8,557 nucleotides of DNA from VRUE01 sp035556755 (GTDB lineage: Bacteria; Actinomycetota; Thermoleophilia; Solirubrobacterales; 70-9): positions 1-8,557 of the forward strand of contig DATMEP010000116.1 in NCBI GenBank assembly GCA_035556755.1, given 5' to 3'. Below, one piece after another: positions 1-4,921 of the stretch. The notes under the pieces were generated by a model. The model ran no database searches and was not told the DNA's origin. It worked only from the letters and a program-made list of their open reading frames with translations. Position numbers and translations under genes: made by a program. Numbering within the stretch: position 1 is the stretch's first letter; the number at the start of each line of letters is the position of its first letter.

Positions 1-226
1 CCTTCATCCGGCCGCTCCCGCGCAGGACCACGTACACCTCCTCCTGCTTCTTGTGCGTGTGGCCGTACGGAAAGCGATAGCCGGGCGGGACGCGCTGGTA
101 GCTCAGGCCGGATTTCTCGAGCTCGAGCGCCTCGGTCGCCAAGCGGAACTCCAGGTCCGGCGCGCCGTCGAACCTGGACCCGAGGTCCTCCAGGTCCTCC
201 TTGAGGTTCCTGAGAGTGAACGGCAC
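1..226 (-). CDS. Cupin-domain protein (3' end outside the window)
   Basis: The first 75 residues of a small single-domain cupin are visible; the gene continues past the left edge. The GTG start at 224-226 follows an in-frame TAG three codons upstream, so a longer N-terminus is not possible. No clear Shine-Dalgarno sequence is seen, so the mRNA may be leaderless or nearly so. Residues 1-45 form the usual N-terminal strand and helix region. Cupin motif 1 follows as PYGHTHKKQEEVYVVLRGSG, with His56, His58, Glu62/63 and Gly70 at the places of the metal ligands and turn. Proteins of this type are common in actinobacteria and have no firm function; a substrate cannot be assigned from this part. It is divergent from the defence operon and is probably ordinary chromosomal background. 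Confidence 0.85.
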   Translation of the reverse strand, partial: MPFTLRNLKEDLEDLGSRFDGAPDLEFRLATEALELEKSGLSYQRVPPGYRFPYGHTHKKQEEVYVVLRGSGRMK

Positions 227-439
227 GGCGCAATTCTATGGCACCCCCTGGCCGGGGTCGCCGATCTGATGCGTCAAGCGCCGCGGGGCGTTGGCGCGTC
301 GCCGGGGCCGCTTATTCGCGTTTCTCGCGAGCGAACGTAGGTGGACCGGACGCCCTGCGCAAGGGCTGGACTCGACCTTTCCCGAACCTCACCTTGCCCC
401 AAGGCCATTTTCGTCCTATGGCGGGGGAAGGATTCGGCT

Positions 440-467
440 CCATTAGTGACCGGAAAGTCGCTAATGG
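440..467 (+). promoter_or_regulatory. 11-bp inverted repeat, possible leader hairpin or operator
   Basis: CCATTAGTGAC (440-450) faces GTCGCTAATGG (457-467) across the six-base loop CGGAAA. Ten of the eleven positions are Watson-Crick pairs and the other is a G-U pair in plus-strand RNA. T439-G468 and C438-G469 can extend the stem. The loop contains a GGAA (GNRA-type) sequence. It lies about 230 nt upstream of the first TIR gene. It has no T run, so it is not a classic terminator; it may be an operator or a folded leader element. The function is inferred only. Confidence 0.4.
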
Positions 468-492
468 GGGAATAGCGGGGGCGGGTCTTGAA

Positions 493-539
493 CGGATATC
501 CGCGACCGCGTATCGCCTTTCCTCAAGTCAGATTCTGAC
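493..539. promoter_or_regulatory. Two perfect palindromes, candidate operator sites
   Basis: CGGATATCCG at 493-502 is a perfect 10-bp palindrome. GTCAGATTCTGAC at 527-539 is a perfect 6+1+6 dyad. The two centres lie about 35 bp apart, between the hairpin at 440-467 and the first TIR gene. Dyads of this size are typical binding sites for dimeric regulators, but no regulator gene is present in the window and the sites could be chance. Confidence 0.25.
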
Positions 540-695
540 GGAGTAGCTGCGTACGAAGAATCTGCGGCCTCGGGGCCCCATGGCAAAAACATCAGAGTTT
601 TCAACCTTTCCCTCGGAAATTGCGGGAGGGGGCGAGAAACGTCCGGATTTCGGCGCATATCGTCTCCCCGCGAGGCGGACGGAGCGAGAGAGGAC

Positions 696-1073
696 ATGAG
701 AGAAAAGATTGTGTTCATTGCCTTTGCGAAGGAGGACGAGCGCGCTCGTAACCTCTTTAGCGGTCAGAGACTCCACACGAAAACGCCCTTCAAGTTCACC
801 GACATGTCGGTTAAGCGGCCCTATGACAGCGCCTGGAAGACCAAGACGCGCGCACGCATTCGTCGCAGCAATGGCGTGATCGTGCTCATCTCCTCGGCCA
901 CCCGCCAGGCCAAAGGCCAGCTCTGGGAGATCCAATGCGCGCGTGAAGAAGGTAAGCCGATCCGCGGCTTTTGGCTCGAGAAGAATTTTCGCACTCGCCC
1001 CCGGACGATGGGCACGATCCCGATCCGCAACTGGAGCTGGCCCAACGTCGCTAGCTTCATCAATTCCCTTTAG
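696..1073 (+). CDS. TIR-like protein, ThsB/DUF1863 family (first of two)
   Basis: A 125-aa protein consisting of one TIR-like domain of the MTH538/ThsB type. The start ATG has a good purine-rich Shine-Dalgarno (AGAGAGG, 687-693). Residues 4-10 (KIVFIAF) are strand A. FTDMSVKRPYDSAWK (34-48) fits the family's loop after strand B, and VIVLIS (61-66) is the next strand. Glu78 in QLWEIQCA is at the position of the catalytic glutamate of TIR NADases. The C-terminus carries WSWPNVA, a motif shared with the next gene. ThsB proteins sense phage infection and turn NAD+ into a cyclic ADP-ribose-type signal; here the likely receiver is the caspase-like protein two genes downstream. Twenty-seven bases separate it from the next gene, so the two are probably co-transcribed. 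Base composition is less GC-rich than in the flanking minus-strand genes, consistent with a transferred defence module. Confidence 0.85.
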   Translation: MREKIVFIAFAKEDERARNLFSGQRLHTKTPFKFTDMSVKRPYDSAWKTKTRARIRRSNGVIVLISSATRQAKGQLWEIQCAREEGKPIRGFWLEKNFRTRPRTMGTIPIRNWSWPNVASFINSL

Positions 1074-1100
1074 CAGAACTTCACCGAATAGGAGAATCCG

Positions 1101-1514
1101 ATGTCAGACCCACGTGCTTTTGTCAGCTTTGACTTTGATCACGACGAGACCAGCCGCATGCTCTTCGTTGGCCAAGGCAAGAGCGATTCGCCGACTCCCT
1201 TCACGATCGGTGATTGGTCCTCGAAGGAAACGCTTCCTCAAACGAGCTGGGAGGAAACGATCGAGATCAAGATCGGCAAATGCAACATGGTGATCGTGCT
1301 GGTAGGCAAATCGATGGGCTCGGCGACGGGCGTGGCTAAGGAGATCGCTATGGCCGCTGCCAAGGATGTGCCTGTGTTTGGCGTCTACGTTGACGGTGCG
1401 GGCGCCGACAGCACCCTGCCTGTCGGCCTGCCGCGCAGCCGAGTCGTCCCGTGGGCGTGGCCCAACATCGCGGCGATGATCGAACAAATGATGGGCGAGG
1501 GCAAGAACGCGTGA
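1101..1514 (+). CDS. TIR-like protein, ThsB/DUF1863 family (second of two)
   Basis: A 137-aa single-domain TIR-like protein with a clear Shine-Dalgarno (AGGAG, 1090-1094, six bases before ATG). RAFVSFDFDHDE (5-16) is strand A and the first loop; FTIGDWSSKE (34-43) matches the family segment that reads FTDMSVK in the first copy; MVIVLVG (63-69) is the central strand. Glu81 in VAKEIAMAA is the predicted catalytic glutamate, and WAWPNIA near the C-terminus repeats the motif of the first copy. Both copies therefore look catalytically intact, yet they differ strongly in sequence, so this is not a recent tandem duplication. The stop lies 12 bases before the protease start. Expected role: phage-triggered conversion of NAD+ into a nucleotide signal. 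Whether the pair work alone, as a complex or on different triggers cannot be told from sequence. Confidence 0.87.
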   Translation: MSDPRAFVSFDFDHDETSRMLFVGQGKSDSPTPFTIGDWSSKETLPQTSWEETIEIKIGKCNMVIVLVGKSMGSATGVAKEIAMAAAKDVPVFGVYVDGAGADSTLPVGLPRSRVVPWAWPNIAAMIEQMMGEGKNA

Positions 1515-1515
1515 T

Positions 1516-1520
1516 AGGGA
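1516..1520 (+). promoter_or_regulatory. Shine-Dalgarno supporting the TTG start of the protease
   Basis: AGGGA lies six bases before TTG at 1527-1529 and just after the TGA of the second TIR gene (1512-1514). It supports the TTG as the true start: the protein then begins RRALIVGIDDYPG, the expected first strand of a caspase fold, and there is no in-frame ATG in the vicinity. Confidence 0.6.
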
Positions 1521-1526
1521 TTTGAC

Positions 1527-2480
1527 TTGAGGCGCGCACTGATTGTTGGCATCGACGACTACCCGGGGGCGCCGCTGGCGGGTTGTGTCAATGATGCCCA
1601 CGCGATCGAGGCGCTGCTGGCGCGCAATCAGAACGGTTCCGTCAACTTTGAGAGCAAACTGCTCACCTCCGAGCAAGGCACGATCGACCGTGCCGTGTTG
1701 CTCGGTGAGATCGAGCGGCTATTTGCCGATGAGGCGGATGTCGCGCTCCTCTACTTCGCCGGCCACGGAACCGAGAACGACCTCGGTGGCTATTTGGTGA
1801 CTGTTGACGCCGGCCGATACAACGAGGGGGTCTCGCTTAGCGATGTCCTTACGCTCGCCAATAATTCCCGCGCCCACGAGGTCGTAATCATTCTTGACTC
1901 CTGCCATAGCGGGCACCTCGGCCAGGTGCCCGCGATCGACAATCAGCGCGCCTCGCTTCGTGAGGGTGTCTCTATTCTGACCGCGAGTCGCTCGACCCAA
2001 ACGGCCACCGAGGAAGCTGGCAGCGGCGTCTTCACGAGTCTTGTCTGCGCGGCACTCGACGGTGGTGCTGCCGACGTACTGGGCAAGGTGACGGTTGCCG
2101 CCGTCTATGCCTATGTCGATGAGTCACTTGGCGCGTGGCAGCAGCGTCCTCTCTTTAAGTCGCATGTCTCGCAGCTGCTTCCGCTGCGATTGGCCGAGCC
2201 CCAGGTCCAGATAGAGATTCTCCGGCGCCTCCCAGAATGGTTCCCCGATCCAGAGCAGGACTTTCGGCTCGACCCTAGCTATGAGCCTGAGGCCGGCGAG
2301 GAGCACGCCAATCCCGAGCATGAGGAGATCTTCGGTTGCCTGCAGAAGTGTGCTCGCGCGCATTTGATCGTTCCCGTCGATCAACCCCACATGTACCACG
2401 CAGCGATCAACAGCACCGCCTGCCGACTGACTCCGCTCGGCCGCTTTTATTGGAAGCTTGCCAACGACGGTCGGCTTTGA
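1527..2480 (+). CDS. Caspase-like cysteine protease, ThsA-type effector (type IV Thoeris-like)
   Basis: A 317-aa protein starting at TTG. Residues 2-12 (RRALIVGIDDY) and CVNDA (20-24) open a peptidase C14/metacaspase fold. ALLYFAGHGTE contains the catalytic His80, and VVIILDSCHSG contains the catalytic Cys126 after Asp124, so the dyad is intact. SILTASRSTQTATE (about 149-162) and GVFT follow as in other bacterial caspase-like domains. The protease domain ends near residue 215. Residues 218-317 form a separate C-terminal region with HLIVPVDQPHMYHAA (279-293) and CRLTPLGRFYW (299-309), which may sense the signal or couple it to protease activation. In type IV Thoeris a caspase-like protease is activated by a TIR-made cyclic ADP-ribose isomer and degrades cell proteins, giving abortive infection. 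Two TIR genes directly upstream and the same-operon layout point to that role. Cytoplasmic: no signal peptide or membrane segment. The weak TTG start may keep the protease low before infection. Confidence 0.87.
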   Translation: MRRALIVGIDDYPGAPLAGCVNDAHAIEALLARNQNGSVNFESKLLTSEQGTIDRAVLLGEIERLFADEADVALLYFAGHGTENDLGGYLVTVDAGRYNEGVSLSDVLTLANNSRAHEVVIILDSCHSGHLGQVPAIDNQRASLREGVSILTASRSTQTATEEAGSGVFTSLVCAALDGGAADVLGKVTVAAVYAYVDESLGAWQQRPLFKSHVSQLLPLRLAEPQVQIEILRRLPEWFPDPEQDFRLDPSYEPEAGEEHANPEHEEIFGCLQKCARAHLIVPVDQPHMYHAAINSTACRLTPLGRFYWKLANDGRL

Positions 2481-2953
2481 AGCGGATCGGCATCACGGGC
2501 CATCAGGGCCTTGATCACGACACCGCGAAGCTGGTCTCCGATGCTGTTCGCGCTGAGCTAGAGAAACAAGGGCCGGTGCGCGGCATCAGCTCCCTCGCTG
2601 AGGGCGCCGATCAGATCTTTGCCAGGGAGGTCCTTAGGCAGGAGGGCACCTTGATCGCTGTCATTCCATGTGCTGGCTACGAGGCCACCTTTCAGACCGC
2701 TCAGGCGCTCAGCCAGTACCGCGACCTCAGGGAGAGTGCGACGGAGACCATCGAGCTCGACTTCGACGCCCCGGGGGAGGAGGCGTACTGGGCTGCCGGA
2801 AAGCGGGTGGTCGAACTCGCGGACGAAGTTCTCGCTGTTTGGGATGGCGAACAGTCGGGTGGACTTGGCGGAACCGCCGACATTGTTGCCTTCGCGCGTC
2901 GACGCGACGTACCAGTAGCTGTGGTCTGGCCACCGGGCTCGTGCCGTACCTAA
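2477..2953 (+). CDS. SLOG-family Rossmann protein, fourth gene of the defence operon
   Basis: A 158-aa protein. The best start is TTG at 2477-2479, which overlaps the protease TGA (TTGA), so translation is probably coupled. It places the family's first strand at once: RIGITGHQGL (3-12). GISSLAEGADQIFA (36-49) is the typical SLOG segment with Gly43 and Asp45. A hydrophobic strand with VIP (62-64) follows. The last part, VWDGEQSGGLGGTADIV (121-137), resembles the glycine-rich phosphate-binding loop of SLOG/LOG-like proteins. SLOG domains bind nucleotides or NAD derivatives; in type I Thoeris the effector ThsA uses a C-terminal SLOG domain to sense the TIR product. Here the SLOG is a stand-alone protein beside a different effector. 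It could be an extra sensor, a sponge, or an enzyme that clears the signal; these roles are inferred. A longer reading upstream to ATG 2336 is open but would lie out of frame inside the protease gene and adds non-family sequence. Confidence 0.8.
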   Translation: MKRIGITGHQGLDHDTAKLVSDAVRAELEKQGPVRGISSLAEGADQIFAREVLRQEGTLIAVIPCAGYEATFQTAQALSQYRDLRESATETIELDFDAPGEEAYWAAGKRVVELADEVLAVWDGEQSGGLGGTADIVAFARRRDVPVAVVWPPGSCRT

Positions 2954-2955
2954 GT

Positions 2956-2988
2956 CGACCTCAATTTTTGATTGATCGAATTGGGTCG
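2956..2988. terminator. Hairpin between convergent genes, likely two-way terminator
   Basis: CGACC-T-CAATT (2956-2966) pairs with AATTG-GGTCG (2979-2988), giving a 10-bp stem with T2961 bulged and a 12-base loop. It sits three bases after the SLOG stop and 18 bases before the end of the minus-strand oxygenase gene. A T run (2965-2969) lies in the stem and loop rather than after it, so it is not a textbook intrinsic terminator, but place and symmetry fit transcription ending from both sides. Confidence 0.5.
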
Positions 2989-3006
2989 CGATGCTCACCG
3001 ATCCGC

Positions 3007-3990
3007 TCAGCGCACCGCCGTCGGCGGCGCGGAGGTGCGGGTGCCGCCGCGCAACCGCTCAGATCTAGTCACCGCGTCGAAGAAAAGGTCGTTGCGGCCG
3101 CGCCGCAACGACCGCGGGAAGAGATGGCGGGCAAGGCGATGGTTGGCGGTGAATGCACGGAATGAGGTTTCGTGCAACGCCGTCCATGTGATGCCGAAGG
3201 CGTCTCTCACCCGTCGCGGCAGCGTTCCCTTGATCACCAGATTCTGGAGAGCGAGGTTGGCGCGTGCCACGGCCGGCACAGGCTGCTCGAAGGCGACGAG
3301 CGGCGCCACCTCGAGCGCGTGCGGGGTCGGCTGCAGGTCAGGGGAGGCGAGGCGCTCGTCCCACCAGGCGCGAAACTCGCAGTAGGTAGCAGGGGCCGCC
3401 TCTCGCGGCATCCCGAACAACTGTCCAAAGCGGACGTAGTCCTGCCATAGCGCCTCGCGCTCAGCCTCGCTCAGACGCCGCACCATGGCTTCGTAGACCG
3501 CGCGGCCGGAGTCGGCGATGACCGCCAGCGTCCACAGCATCAGATTCGGATCGCAGGCCGAGTACGGAGTGCCGGCCGGATAGCGCCCAGCGGCGTGCGG
3601 CAGCGTCCCTTCGACCCGCTGGTGCAGCCGGTGCACCGCGTCGAGTGCCGCGTCGGCCTCCGCCCGGGTACCGAGAAACACCGTCTCTTGCACCTTGGCC
3701 GTGTGGGCGAGGCGAGCGAAGGGATGATCGCCAGCTTTGCTGGCGAGCACCGTGCCGGTGAAGGCGAGCGGTTCGAGCGCGCCGATCAGAAGCGCCCGCT
3801 GCCCGTAGAGCAGCCCGACCGCGCGATCGCCGTGGACGCGCCGCGCCATGGAGCGACCGGGCGGGAAGTAGTAGGAGTCCTCTGCGGCCTCGGTCGAGCC
3901 GGCGCCGTCCTCAGTGCCACCGAGCCGTCCGGGGGAGGCGAGCAGGCGAAAGCCCGCTCTCAGCGCGGCCGATCCACCAAGGAAGCGCAT
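3007..3990 (-). CDS. MpaB/latex-clearing-type oxygenase (DUF2236 family)
   Basis: A 327-aa protein of the DUF2236 (ER-bound oxygenase MpaB / rubber oxygenase catalytic domain) family. SYYFPPGRSMARRVHGDRAV (39-58) begins the conserved part, followed by RALLIGALEPLAFTGTV, FARLAHT (Arg93, Thr97), VHRLHQRVEG (His123) and YSACDPNLMLW (143-153). Arg, Thr and His in this order fit the haem-pocket residues known from the latex-clearing protein, His123 being the likely ligand. Where relatives usually read WVHATL this protein has WTLAVI, so one commonly conserved histidine is missing. No signal peptide or clear membrane segment is seen. Family members cut carbon-carbon double bonds in isoprenoid chains, such as rubber or the farnesyl tail of a fungal meroterpenoid, which suits the isoprenoid genes upstream. 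It is the last gene of the minus-strand row, 15 bases after the secreted protein's stop. No strong ribosome site is visible. Confidence 0.82.
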   Translation of the reverse strand: MRFLGGSAALRAGFRLLASPGRLGGTEDGAGSTEAAEDSYYFPPGRSMARRVHGDRAVGLLYGQRALLIGALEPLAFTGTVLASKAGDHPFARLAHTAKVQETVFLGTRAEADAALDAVHRLHQRVEGTLPHAAGRYPAGTPYSACDPNLMLWTLAVIADSGRAVYEAMVRRLSEAEREALWQDYVRFGQLFGMPREAAPATYCEFRAWWDERLASPDLQPTPHALEVAPLVAFEQPVPAVARANLALQNLVIKGTLPRRVRDAFGITWTALHETSFRAFTANHRLARHLFPRSLRRGRNDLFFDAVTRSERLRGGTRTSAPPTAVR

Positions 3991-4005
3991 CGGCTGCTCA
4001 CACCG

Positions 4006-4875
4006 TCAGCGGCGAGCTGCCCGCGGGCCGGGGGCTGCGGGTCCGCACGACTGCGCCATCCTGCGCTCCCCAGCCGAAACAGTCCTGTCCAACACGTTGA
4101 GCAACGGCCCCAACTGCCGCATCGCCTCGTCGCCTTGCGGCCCCGCGCCGGGCGCGATCCGCACCGTTCCGGCGTGAGCCTTAATCACATAGGTGATGAT
4201 GTCTGCCCCCCGCTGTGGCAGATAATCGCCCGCGATGGCACCGAGGCGGGCGCCCCGGAGCGCCGCCCGCAACCCGCTCCACGGCCCCGGCTTCAGCTTG
4301 AATCTCGCGGTGCAGCTCCCCGACCTCACCCTCGCCCAGCGGTTCTTGGTGACCACGAGCGAGGGCCCGGGGCCTGCGATCCCGCCTTCCCGGCGGTAGG
4401 AGAGCAGGACATGGGACCGCAGAGAGGCAACCGGAGGCATAGGGTTTCCCTGCGGCGCGGAGGGCGTCGACTGCGTGCTCGCCGTCCAGCTCACGGTCTG
4501 ACTCGAGCAGCCGTCGTAGCGCACGTTGACGATCCTGTAGGAGACCGTGCCCGCAGCAAGGTGGTCGGCCTGGAAGAAGCCACCGAACACGAGGCCGGTC
4601 TGGGGGCTTCCGTTCGAGAAGGTCCCGCCAACGACGGGGATGGTGCCCTCGACAGAAGCGTCGAAGGTCATGTCGCAGGTAATCGGAACCTGAGTGGCCG
4701 CGAACCGCGTCACGGTGACGCCATCGGCGGCGACGTCGAACTCCACCGTGCCGCCGTTTGCGGTGGTCCCCTTGTAAGTCGCGGGATAGTCGGCGGCGAC
4801 AGCGGTCGGCGCGGCCAAGCTGAGCAGAGCGGTCACCCCACCCGCGAGCACAGTTGACAGCAATCGACTGCGCAT
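4006..4875 (-). CDS. Secreted two-domain protein with emfourin-like C-terminus
   Basis: A 289-aa protein from ATG 4873-4875. The N-terminus is a Sec signal peptide: RSRLL, then a hydrophobic stretch to about residue 25, with cleavage expected after TAVA (27). An ATG seven codons earlier (4894-4896) is possible but makes the signal peptide's start less typical; neither has a well-spaced Shine-Dalgarno. Residues 30-136 form a beta-rich domain (YKGTTANGGTVEFDVAADG, then a closing SWTAST) with Cys67 and Cys123 able to form a disulfide; similar small secreted domains are common in Thermoleophilia. A Pro-rich linker (about 134-152) leads to 153-266, whose pattern (LSYRREGGIAGPG, then ADIITYVIKAHAGTVRI, then LGPLLNVLDRT) resembles emfourin, a protein inhibitor of M4 metalloproteases. 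The emfourin match is from pattern only. It lies 25-46 bases after the reductase stop, so it is probably in the same operon, though a role in isoprenoid metabolism is not evident. Confidence 0.7.
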   Translation of the reverse strand: MRSRLLSTVLAGGVTALLSLAAPTAVAADYPATYKGTTANGGTVEFDVAADGVTVTRFAATQVPITCDMTFDASVEGTIPVVGGTFSNGSPQTGLVFGGFFQADHLAAGTVSYRIVNVRYDGCSSQTVSWTASTQSTPSAPQGNPMPPVASLRSHVLLSYRREGGIAGPGPSLVVTKNRWARVRSGSCTARFKLKPGPWSGLRAALRGARLGAIAGDYLPQRGADIITYVIKAHAGTVRIAPGAGPQGDEAMRQLGPLLNVLDRTVSAGERRMAQSCGPAAPGPRAARR

Positions 4876-4921
4876 GTTCAAGAGCGTAGCGCTCATCCCT
4901 TGGGCTGGATCGACACGGTGG

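Larger units (their letters stand above)
227..695. other. Intergenic region rich in short inverted repeats
   Basis: This is the divergent spacer between the cupin gene and the defence operon. I see no convincing gene on either strand. It should carry promoters in both directions, but no good -35/-10 pair stands out; TATCGT at 658-663 is a weak -10-like match only. It holds a series of small dyads: TTCGC/GCGAA (315-319/331-335), GCCCT/AGGGC (352-356/362-366), CCTTG/CAAGG followed by a short T run (392-404), a long hairpin at 440-467, CGGATATCCG (493-502) and GTCAGATTCTGAC (527-539). Their density is higher than elsewhere in the window by eye. Confidence 0.6.

Noticed and set aside
392..411. 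Small CCTTG/CAAGG hairpin followed by a T run as an intrinsic terminator
   Set aside because: The stem is only 5 bp with a 3-base loop, there is no gene ending upstream of it on the plus strand, and the T run is short.
238..546. Possible small gene in the plus-strand spacer
   Set aside because: The translation has no domain pattern and no ribosome site, and the region is better explained as a regulatory spacer.
461..935. Minus-strand open frames over the spacer and first TIR gene
   Set aside because: They are antisense to the clear TIR gene and have no recognisable features.
696..2953. Type I Thoeris or CBASS assignment
   Set aside because: There is no SIR2-SLOG ThsA, no Macro-transmembrane protein and no CD-NTase; the effector is a caspase-like protease.
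3595..4857. Long plus-strand open frame (420 aa) opposite the oxygenase and secreted-protein genes
   Set aside because: It is Arg/Pro/His-rich low-complexity sequence with no domain pattern, and it lies antisense across two genes that have clear protein features (DUF2236 motifs, signal peptide).
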